In this document: in pieces, positions 10,162-17,500 of the stretch
Numbering within the stretch: position 1 is the first letter of the stretch
Layout: each line of letters starts with the position of its first letter
Assembly (NCBI RefSeq): GCF_900113225.1
Contig: NZ_FOZE01000001.1
Location: 2,170,001-2,234,000 of the forward strand
From: Mitsuaria sp. PDC51
Lineage (GTDB): Bacteria > Pseudomonadota > Gammaproteobacteria > Burkholderiales > Burkholderiaceae_C
DNA: 64,000 nt
Reading direction: 5' to 3'
The notes under the pieces: generated by a model
The model's database searches: none
What the model was told of the DNA's origin: nothing
What the model saw: only the letters and a program-made list of their open reading frames with translations
Made by a program: the position numbers and the translations under genes

Positions 10162-11430
10162 ATGAAGACCATTCACCTGACCCGACGCGCCGTGCTCGCC
10201 ACCGCGGCGATCGCGACCCTGGGCGCGCTGGCCGGCCCGGCGCGCGCCGGGGACCTGGAAGTGCTGCACTGGTGGACCAGCGGCGGCGAGGCCAAGGCCA
10301 TCTCCGGCCTGAAGGACTCGCTGCAGGCCAAGGGCCACCACTGGAAGGACTTCGCCGTGGCCGGCGGCGCCGGCGATGCGGCGATGACGGTGCTGAAGTC
10401 GCGCGCCATTTCCGGCAACGCGCCGACCGCCGCGCAGATCAAGGGCCCGCTGCTGCAGGACTGGGCCGCCGAAGGCATGCTGGCCAACATCGACACCGTC
10501 GCCAAGGCCGAGCGCTGGGACGAGCTGCTGCTGCCCGTCATCAGCGACATCGTGAAGTACAAGGGCCACTACATCGCCGTGCCGGTCAACGTGCACCGCG
10601 TCAACTGGCTCTGGATCAATCCCGAGGTGATGAAGAAGGCCGGCGTCAAGCCGCCGACCACCTGGGACGAGTTCTTCACCGCGGCCGACGCGCTGAAGAA
10701 GGCCGGCGTGATCCCGCTGGCCCACGGCGGGCAGTCCTGGCAGGACTTCACCACCTTCGAGACGGTGGTGCTGGGCACCGGCGGCCCGGCCTTCTATCGC
10801 AAGGCGCTGATCCAGCTCGACCCGGCCAGCCTGAAGAGCCCGACGATGGAGAAGTCGCTCGCGACCTTCCGCCGCCTGAAGGCCTACACCGACCGCAATG
10901 CGCCGGGCCGCGACTGGAACCTGGCCACGGCCATGGTCATGAAGGGCGAGGCCGCGATGCAGATCATGGGCGACTGGGCCAAGGGCGAGTTCCTGGCCGC
11001 CGGCAAGACCGCGGGCAAGGACTTCCTGTGCGTGCCCGCGCCGGGCACCGCGAAGTCCTACACCTTCAACGTCGACTCCTTCGCGATGTTCAAGGTCAAG
11101 GGCGAGGCCAACCAGCAGGCGCAGCGCGACATGGCCTCGGCCATCCTGTCGCCGGCGGTGCAGGAGTCCTTCAACCTGGAGAAGGGCTCGATCCCGGTGC
11201 GCCAGGGCGTGAGCCTGGCGCGCTACGACGACTGCGCCAAGGCCTCGGCCGCCGACTTCGCGGAGGCGGGCAAGGCCGGCACGCTGCTGCCGTCGATCGC
11301 GCATGGCATGGCGGTCCGCGCCGCCGCCGAGGGCGCGCTCAAGGACGTGGTCAGCCAGTTCTGGAACAGCGACGCGATCACGCCGGCCCAGGCGATGGAC
11401 CGGCTGGTGGCGGCGGCGAAGACGCAGTAA
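10162..11430 (+). CDS. Sugar ABC transporter substrate-binding protein, GtsA-like (orphan)
   Basis: A 422-residue periplasmic protein with a cleavable signal (residues 1-29, ending ARAG) and a MalE-type fold. LEVLHWWTSGGEAKA at the mature N-terminus, MTVLKSRAISGNAP, AAQIKGPLLQDWA and VPVNVHRVNWLWINPEVMKKAG strongly resemble the glucose/mannose-binding GtsA proteins of pseudomonads as I recall them. An AAAGGAGA Shine-Dalgarno sits 9 bases before the ATG. No permease or ATPase genes follow; the next gene is a convergent phosphopantetheinyl transferase. The protein must therefore work with a transporter encoded elsewhere, or be a relic. Sugar specificity is inferred from similarity only. Confidence 0.88.
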   Translation: MKTIHLTRRAVLATAAIATLGALAGPARAGDLEVLHWWTSGGEAKAISGLKDSLQAKGHHWKDFAVAGGAGDAAMTVLKSRAISGNAPTAAQIKGPLLQDWAAEGMLANIDTVAKAERWDELLLPVISDIVKYKGHYIAVPVNVHRVNWLWINPEVMKKAGVKPPTTWDEFFTAADALKKAGVIPLAHGGQSWQDFTTFETVVLGTGGPAFYRKALIQLDPASLKSPTMEKSLATFRRLKAYTDRNAPGRDWNLATAMVMKGEAAMQIMGDWAKGEFLAAGKTAGKDFLCVPAPGTAKSYTFNVDSFAMFKVKGEANQQAQRDMASAILSPAVQESFNLEKGSIPVRQGVSLARYDDCAKASAADFAEAGKAGTLLPSIAHGMAVRAAAEGALKDVVSQFWNSDAITPAQAMDRLVAAAKTQ

Positions 11431-11435
11431 TCGGC

Positions 11436-11474
11436 GCAGTGATCGGTGCCGTGACCGGAGCAGTGATCGGTGCC
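11436..11474. repeat. 12-bp-period tandem repeat in the convergent intergenic region
   Basis: The 15-mer GCAGTGATCGGTGCC occurs at 11436-11450 and 11460-11474, and the unit between them (GCCGTGACCGGA) is a degenerate copy, giving about three units of period 12. The repeat lies in the 90-base gap between the sugar-binding protein and the convergent phosphopantetheinyl transferase gene. No function is evident and no clear intrinsic terminator was seen here. Confidence 0.6.
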
Positions 11475-11520
11475 TGCCGCGAGCGCGGCGCGGGCTTCGA
11501 TCGGCGCATCGAGGCCGGCG

Positions 11521-12309
11521 TCAGGCGCCGGTGACCAGTGCGGTGTGGACCTGGTCGCCGGCGATCACGGCGGTGAGTTCGAAGCCGTCGAAGCGCGCCG
11601 CCAGCGGCCCGCCAGGGACCGGCCGCAGCCGCAACGCGCTGCGGCCGGCGTCGAGCGCCACCAGCTCGACCTCGTCGAACTCGACGAAGCGCCGCACCAC
11701 CGGGTGGATGGCCTTGTAGACGCTCTCCTTCGCGGAGAAGAGCAGGGTGGCCAGCAGCGGGTCCGGCGCCCGCGGGAACCAGCGCCGGCGTTCCCCGGCG
11801 GTACAGCACAGCTCGACGATGCTGCGCACGGCGTCGGCATCGGCGAGCAATTCGCTGTCGATGCCGACCATCGACCATGCCGGGCGCAGCCCGACGCAGG
11901 CCCACGCGCCGCCGCGCGTGTGGGAGATCGACCCCACCAGATCGGCCGGCCAGAGTGGCGCACCGGACTCGCCGATGCCGATGGCGATGCGACGCCCGCT
12001 CGCGGCGGCCATGGCCGCCTCCGCGCACAGCCGGCCGCCGAGGTGCCCGAGCTGCCGTGAGGCGCTCGCCCGCTGCAACGCGGGCGGCACCAGCGCCGGT
12101 ACCAGGTCTTGCGCGAGCGCCCGCAGCCGCTCGAGATCCATCCCCCGCCCGACGACGCCGGCGGGCAGCGCATGGGGGGCGGGCGTCAGGCAGGCCTCGA
12201 TGGCCGCCAGGCGTTGCGGCGCCAGGCGCGCGAGCCGCTCCCAGCACGAGGATGGCGGCGACGGAAACGGCTCGACGCGATCTGTTGCCGGATGAAGCGC
12301 TTGTGTCAT
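11521..12309 (-). CDS. 4'-phosphopantetheinyl transferase, Sfp/EntD type
   Basis: A 262-residue enzyme that would convert apo-carrier proteins to holo form using CoA. The family motifs are in order: GSISHT around residue 124, GIDSE (Mg2+-binding Asp and Glu) around residue 150, and FSAKESVYKAIHP (catalytic Glu/Lys) around residue 190. The length and the CxxAxxxA-rich N-terminal half resemble EntD more than Bacillus Sfp. It is the obvious activator of the nine carrier domains (one ACP and eight PCPs) encoded downstream. It is transcribed away from the ECF sigma gene across a 115-base region holding a Fur box, so iron control of both genes is likely. Confidence 0.92.
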   Translation of the reverse strand: MTQALHPATDRVEPFPSPPSSCWERLARLAPQRLAAIEACLTPAPHALPAGVVGRGMDLERLRALAQDLVPALVPPALQRASASRQLGHLGGRLCAEAAMAAASGRRIAIGIGESGAPLWPADLVGSISHTRGGAWACVGLRPAWSMVGIDSELLADADAVRSIVELCCTAGERRRWFPRAPDPLLATLLFSAKESVYKAIHPVVRRFVEFDEVELVALDAGRSALRLRPVPGGPLAARFDGFELTAVIAGDQVHTALVTGA

Positions 12310-12373
12310 GTCCCTCTTTTGTCGGCGGGAAAAGGAAAGATCGGCTCGGATGACGGTAGAGTCCGGACTTGTT

Positions 12374-12392
12374 GAGAATTATTATCATCTAG
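12374..12392. promoter_or_regulatory. Fur box between the phosphopantetheinyl transferase and ECF sigma genes
   Basis: GAGAATTATTATCATCTAG is a strikingly AT-rich 19-mer in a very GC-rich region. It aligns with the Fur consensus GATAATGATAATCATTATC, sharing the GA-AAT and ATCAT cores. It lies 32 bases upstream of the sigma factor ATG and 64 bases from the divergent transferase start. An imperfect palindrome, GTGAC-N6-GTCAC (12393-12408), follows at once. The expected role is Fe(II)-Fur repression of the sigma factor, and possibly of the transferase, when iron is plentiful. Confidence 0.7.
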
Positions 12393-12424
12393 GTGACCTC
12401 GAAGTCACAGGGAGCCGTCCTGTC

Positions 12425-12949
12425 ATGACCACCCCGTGCGTGGAGCCTACGCTGGCTCACGTCTTCATCGAGAACCGGCCGCGCCTGCGGCGCATCGCCC
12501 AGGGCATCGTCCGCACGCCCGAGCAGGCGGACGACGTGCTGCAGGACGCCTACCTGAAGCTGATCCACGGCGAGTCGCCGCGGCAGGCCGACCGGCCGCT
12601 GTGCTACTGCAGCCGGGTGGTGCGCAACCTGGCCCTGGACTACTGCCGCAAGCACAGCGTCGAGGCGAACTACCGCTGCTTCGACGTGGAGGCCGATGAG
12701 TTGGACATCCCCGACACCGCGTCACCCGAGCAACAGATGCGCGACAAGCAGGTGATCTGCTCGATCGACCGGGCGCTGGCCGGCGTGCCGGCGCAGACGC
12801 GGCAGGCCTTCGAGCTCTACCGCCTCGAGGGCCTGACGCAGCGCGAGATCGCCAAGCGCATGGGCTGCGCGCTGGGCCTGGTGAACGCCTGGATCGCCGA
12901 CGCCGCGCGCGCGATCGCGGGCTGCCGGCACCTGCTGGCCGACGACTGA
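12425..12949 (+). CDS. ECF RNA polymerase sigma factor of the iron-starvation (PvdS/FecI-like) group
   Basis: A 174-residue ECF sigma factor. Region 2 is seen in LRRIAQGIVRTPEQADDVLQDAYLKLI, and region 4 with its HTH in LEGLTQREIAKRMGCALGLVNAWIADA. The ATG at 12425 is chosen because in-frame sequence further upstream runs through the Fur box; GGGAG lies about 10 bases before it. It is followed by a DUF4880 mini-protein, MbtH, a thioesterase and the NRPS genes, the arrangement seen for orbS/pvdS-like regulators of siderophore clusters. It probably directs RNA polymerase to the four ATGAACA-N14-CGTC promoters in this window; that assignment is inference. Confidence 0.9.
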   Translation: MTTPCVEPTLAHVFIENRPRLRRIAQGIVRTPEQADDVLQDAYLKLIHGESPRQADRPLCYCSRVVRNLALDYCRKHSVEANYRCFDVEADELDIPDTASPEQQMRDKQVICSIDRALAGVPAQTRQAFELYRLEGLTQREIAKRMGCALGLVNAWIADAARAIAGCRHLLADD

Positions 12950-13029
12950 CGCGCGTCGCGCGCCCGTCGCTCGCCGCAAGCGCGCCCGGCGCGCGCCGCG
13001 ACGCCTCCCTGGAGTAAGCTCCCGCGCCT

Positions 13030-13045
13030 GGGGCCGACCGGCCCC
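13030..13045 (+). terminator. Possible hairpin after the sigma factor gene
   Basis: GGGGCC-GACC-GGCCCC forms a 6-bp stem in the 134-base gap between the sigma factor and the DUF4880 gene, followed by GGGTCTTTC. The T-run is short, so this is a weak terminator or just a leader hairpin. Confidence 0.3.
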
Positions 13046-13083
13046 GGGTCTTTCACTCCGGGTCACGCCGCCGCCAACCCACC

Positions 13084-13329
13084 ATGACACAAGAGCAGGA
13101 CGATCCCGTCTGGCAAGCCGCCTGGACGTGGGTGCAACGCGAGTTCGACCGCGCGCGCTTCGACGCCGCCGCCCGGCTCGAACTCGAACGCTGGCTGGCC
13201 GAGGATCCCGCGCATCGCCGCGCCCATCGGCAGGCGGCGCGGCTCTGGGACCTCGCGGGGCAGGTGCCCGCGCGCGCCTCGCGCGGCGACGGCACCGCCA
13301 CGACCGCACCGCCCGAGCCCTGCGACTGA
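13084..13329 (+). CDS. Small FecR-N-terminal-like (DUF4880) protein
   Basis: An 81-residue protein that is almost entirely one DUF4880 domain, the helical N-terminal region of FecR/PupR-type sigma regulators: AAWTWVQREFDRARFDAAARLELERWLAEDPAHRRAH and a following ARLWDLAG helix. It has no transmembrane helix and none of the periplasmic FecR domain, so it cannot transduce a signal across the membrane. It sits directly downstream of the ECF sigma gene, where a cytoplasmic anti-sigma or sigma-chaperone role is plausible. The mbtH promoter starts 25 bases after its stop, so it is separable from the NRPS operon. Confidence 0.75.
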   Translation: MTQEQDDPVWQAAWTWVQREFDRARFDAAARLELERWLAEDPAHRRAHRQAARLWDLAGQVPARASRGDGTATTAPPEPCD

Positions 13330-13354
13330 CCCGGGAGGGTCGGCGCGGCCTCCA

Positions 13355-13379
13355 TGAACATCTCCCGCGCTGAAACGTC
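13355..13379 (+). promoter_or_regulatory. ECF-type promoter of the mbtH-TE-NRPS operon
   Basis: The -35 element TGAAC (13355-13359, in CCATGAACA), a 16-base spacer and the -10 element CGTC (13376-13379) match three other promoters in this window. The predicted transcript starts near 13387, leaving a leader of about 65 bases before mbtH. An in-frame ATG inside the -35 element would extend MbtH by 33 residues; the promoter assignment argues against that start. Confidence 0.75.
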
Positions 13380-13452
13380 TTCACAGGACAAGCCGCCATC
13401 TCCGGATCGACCGGAGGGCGTCGGCATCACCCATCCTGCAAGAGGCGTTTCC

Positions 13453-13698
13453 ATGTCCACCAGCTGCTTCGATCGCGAAGACGACACCTTCATCGTTCTC
13501 GTCAACCACGAAGACCAGTACTCCATCTGGCCGCATTGGAAGGCGGTCCCCGGCGGCTGGTCCGTGGTGCCGGACGTGCGCGGCGACAAGAAGACGGTGC
13601 TGGCCTTCGTGGATCGCACCTGGACCGACATGCGTCCGAAGTCGCTGCGCGAGTGGATGGCGCGCCAGGAGTCGGGCAGCGCCGCCGCGGCGGAGTGA
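13453..13698 (+). CDS. mbtH: MbtH-family NRPS accessory protein
   Basis: An 81-residue MbtH-like protein. The signatures are present: NHEDQYSIWPHWKAVPGGW with the conserved Trp residues, then WTDMRPKSLREWM. MbtH proteins bind the N-terminal lobe of adenylation domains and are often needed for their solubility and activity. It lies 3 bases before the thioesterase gene and heads the NRPS operon, so it is expected to serve its seven amino-acid-pathway partners broadly. The start at 13453 gives the standard family length. Confidence 0.96.
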   Translation: MSTSCFDREDDTFIVLVNHEDQYSIWPHWKAVPGGWSVVPDVRGDKKTVLAFVDRTWTDMRPKSLREWMARQESGSAAAAE

Positions 13699-13701
13699 TC
13701 G

Positions 13702-14451
13702 ATGTCCGAGACGGCCGTCCAACTGCTGTGCCTGCCCTGCGCGGGCGCCAGCGCCACGATGTACCTGCGCTGGCGGCGCCTGCTGCCGCGATGGATCGCG
13801 ATCACGCCGGTGGAGTTGCCGGGCCGGGGCGGCCGGTTGGGCGAGCGCTTCGTCGAGGACTTCGACGCGCTGGCCGACCAGCTGTGCGAGGAGCTGGCGC
13901 CGCGCTTGGCGCCGGCCACGCCGTTCGCGCTCTTCGGCCACAGCATGGGCGCGCTGCTCGCGCATGGCCTGGCGCAGCGCCTGCGCGAGCGCGGCGTGCG
14001 CCTGCCGCTGGCGCTGATCGCTTCCGGCAGCGCGGCGCCGTCGCGGCGCGATACGGCGCGTCTGGAGCGCGTGATCGGCGATGAGGCCGCGCTGGTGGCC
14101 GACCTGCGCCGCCAGGGCGGCACGCCGGAAGAGGTCTTCGCGAACGCGGAACTGCTGCGGCTGACCCTGGATGTGCTGCGCGCCGATTACCGCGTGTGCG
14201 CGAGCTACCGGCACGAGGCGCGCGCGCCCTTGCCGGTGCCGCTGCACGTGCTGGCCGGTCGCCAGGACGAGATCGCGCCGGACCGGCTGGCCGCCTGGTC
14301 GGCCGAGTCCACGCTGCCGATGACCCTGGACTGGTTCGATGGCGGCCATTTCTTCGTGCGGCAGCAGGAGGGCGCGGTGCTGGCCGCGCTGGCCCGCCAC
14401 CTGAGCGCCGCCGGCGCGCGCGCCGTCCGCGCGACCGACGCCTTCGCGTGA
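13702..14451 (+). CDS. Type II thioesterase of the NRPS operon
   Basis: A 249-residue alpha/beta hydrolase of the GrsT/RifR type. It shows the N-terminal LLCLPCAGASATMYLRW motif, the nucleophile elbow GHSMG (Ser about residue 81), an acidic residue in GRQDEIAP near 190 and the catalytic His in GGHFF near 216. The classical role is removing acetyl or stalled acyl groups from carrier domains. Because none of the NRPS proteins ends in an integrated thioesterase, this enzyme is also the best local candidate for releasing the final peptide, although that would be atypical. Confidence 0.93.
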   Translation: MSETAVQLLCLPCAGASATMYLRWRRLLPRWIAITPVELPGRGGRLGERFVEDFDALADQLCEELAPRLAPATPFALFGHSMGALLAHGLAQRLRERGVRLPLALIASGSAAPSRRDTARLERVIGDEAALVADLRRQGGTPEEVFANAELLRLTLDVLRADYRVCASYRHEARAPLPVPLHVLAGRQDEIAPDRLAAWSAESTLPMTLDWFDGGHFFVRQQEGAVLAALARHLSAAGARAVRATDAFA

Positions 14452-14515
14452 GCGCGCGGCCGTCCGGGCGAACCGGACGCCGCCGCTCCGACCTCCTCAC
14501 AGAAAGAAGCGCGAC

Positions 14516-17500
14516 ATGACTGCCGCGATGCAGAGCCTTTCGTCCCTTTCTCCGGTTCCTCCGATTTCTCCGGCCACCGTGACGGACGCCACCGCGACGG
14601 ACAACGCCGCGATGGCCGCGCCGCGAGCCTTGTCCGCGCCTGCCTCGACGGCGTCCGGGATGCCATCCGCGACGCTCGTCGACCGTGTCGACGAGCTCGC
14701 GCGCACGCGGCCGGACGACATCGCGCTCGTGATGCTCGACGACGGCGGCATCGACGGCCGGGACCGTCCCGTGCGCTACGCCGAGCTGGCGCGCCGCGCG
14801 CGGGCGGTCGCTGCCGCGCTGCAGGACGCCGGCCTGCCGCTGCGCGCGCGGGTGCTGCTGGCGCTGGAGGGCACGGACGACTACCTCGTCGCTTTCCTCG
14901 GCTGCCTGTACGCCGGCCTCATCGCGGTGCCGGTGTTCCCGCCCGAGCCCGCCCGGCCACAGCACCTCGAGCGCTTCGGTGCCATCGCGCGCGACGCGGG
15001 CGCGGCGGCGGTCCTCGCCGCGCGAGCGGACATCGACGGCGGCGTCTTCGCGGGCATCGAGGGCATCGCGGGCGCCGAGGGCGTCGCGGCGCCCGGCGCC
15101 GCGCGGCTGCTGGCCGTCGACGACATCCCCGCCGAACGCGCCGATGCGTGGCGTCCGCACCGTCCGCGACCCGCCGACATCGCCTTCCTGCAATACACGT
15201 CCGGATCGACGTCCACGCCCAAGGGCGTGATGGTCAGCCACGGCAACCTGATGGGCAACGAGATCGCGATCCAGGCGACGCTGGGCACCACCGCGCGGGA
15301 CGTCTACGTCAGCTGGTTGCCGCCGTTCCACGACATGGGCCTGATCGGCGGCCTGCTACAGCCGCTGCACGCCGGCGGGATGCTGGTGCTGATGACCACA
15401 GCGGCCTTTCTCGCGCGACCCACGCGCTGGCTGGACGCGATGCACCGCTATCGCGGCACGGTGGCCGCCGGTCCCGACTTCGCCTATCGCCTGTGCGCCG
15501 ATCGTGTCGCGCGCGCCGACCGGAACGCGCCGCCGGCCTGGGACCTCAGCGCCTGGCGCATCGCGCTGTCGGGCGCCGAGCCGGTTCGCGCCGACACGGT
15601 CGCGGCCTTCCAGGCCGCCTTCGCGCCGTGCGGCTTCGCGGCGCGTGCCGTCACGCCAAGCTACGGCCTGGCCGAGGCGACGCTGCTGGTGACCGGCAGC
15701 CAGCGCATGCACGGCGCGGTGTCGCGGCTTTTCTCGAGCGAGGCCTTGAAGCGCGGGATCGCCGAGCCGCTGCCGGAGGATGGGGCGGCGACGGCGCCGG
15801 CCGCGGCGACGCAGGCGAGAGGAGTGATCGCGTCAAGCGACGCGACGAGAGAGAGCGGGGCGGTTGCCTGTGACGTCGGCGCCCAGCGCCTGGTCGGCTG
15901 CGGGGCCGTCGCGCCCGATCACGCCTTGCGGATCGTCGATCCGTCCAGCGCCGCGGTGCGTGGCGCGGGCGAGATCGGCGAGATCCAGGTGAAGGGTCCC
16001 AGCGTCGCGCTCGGCTACTGGGGCAGGCCGGAGGCCAGCGCGGAGACCTTCGTGGAGGAGGGGCCGGATCGCTGGCTGCGCACCGGTGACCTGGGCTTCG
16101 TGCTGGACGGCGAGCTCTACGTGACCGGCCGCATCAAGGACCTGATCATCGTCCGGGGCCACAACCTCTATCCGCAGGACATCGAGGCCGCGCTCGAGAC
16201 CCGGCTGGAGCTCGTGCGCAAGGGCCGCATCGCGGCGTTCGCGGTGCCCGGCCCGACGGGCGACGCGATCGGTGTCGCGGCCGAGGTGTCCCGCGCCACG
16301 CGCAAGGCGGTGACGCCGCAGGCGCTGGTCGACGCGATCGCGGCGGTGGTCGGCGAGGTCTGCGGCGAGGCGCCGAGGGTGACCGTCCTGCTGAACCCCG
16401 GCGGACTGCCCAAGACCTCGAGCGGCAAGATCCAGCGCAGCGCGGCGCGTCGCGGCTGGCAGGACGGCAGTCTCGATGCCTACGCGGTGCATGCGAACGG
16501 GCGCTTCGTGGTCGATGCGGAGGCCGCCGATCCTCGGAGGCTCGATGCCGCATCCGACGCAGCGGCTTATGCAGCGTCCGACGCAATGCTGGACGCGGGA
16601 AGCGATGCAAAGCGCGATACGGGACCTCACGCGGGACCCCATGCAGGGGGCGATGCGGCGCTGACCGACACCGAACGGGCGCTCGCCGCGATCTGGCACG
16701 AGGTGCTAGAAGACACCGGCGCGCTTCGCCTGACTCCGCAGAGTCACTTCTTTGCCGTCGGCGGCAACTCGTTGACCGCCGCGCGGCTCGCGTCGCGCGT
16801 GACGGCGCGGTTCGGCGTGAGCCTGGCCCTGCGCGACCTGTTCAAGGGGCCGACGCTCGTCGCACTGGCCGCGCGGGTCGAGGCGCTGCGGCAGGAGGCC
16901 GAGGCGATGCGGCAGGGGGGCGAGGCGATGCCGACATCGGCACCGCTGGTCCCCATCGCGCGGGGCGCCACGATGCCGCTGTCGCCGGCGCAGCGCCGGC
17001 TGTGGCTGGTCGAGCGCCTCACGCCGCGCGCCGATCGCCAGGCCCATCCCGCCTACAACATGACGGCCGCGCTGCATCTGTCGGGCCCGCTGGACCTGCC
17101 AGCGCTGCGAGCGGCGATGACCGACCTCGTCGAGCGCCACGAGGTGCTCCGCACCGTTTATCCCGAGAACGACGACGGTGAGCCGCTGGCCGTGTCGCGG
17201 CCGCCGTTCGCGCTCGAACTCCCGCTGACGGACGTGTCGGCGCTGCCCGAGGCTCGCCAGTCCGCGATGCTGGACGAGGCCTTCGCCGCGATGGCGGGCG
17301 TTGCCTTCGAGCTCGCCGACGGCCCCCTGCTGCGCGCGACGCTGCTGCGGCTGGCACCCGAGCGCCACGCACTGCTACTGGGCGTTCATCACATCGTCTT
17401 CGACGGCTGGTCGGTGGCCGTCTTTGTCCGCGACCTGGCCACCGCCTATGCCGCGCGCCAAGCGGGCCGGCCACCGGCCTGGTCGCCGCTGCCGGTCCAG

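Noticed and set aside
12308-12424. N-terminal extension of the sigma factor starting at 12308
   Set aside because: It would translate through the Fur box, and family members begin close to the ATG at 12425.
13354-13452. N-terminal extension of MbtH starting at 13354
   Set aside because: The extension runs through the ECF promoter; the start at 13453 gives the standard MbtH length.
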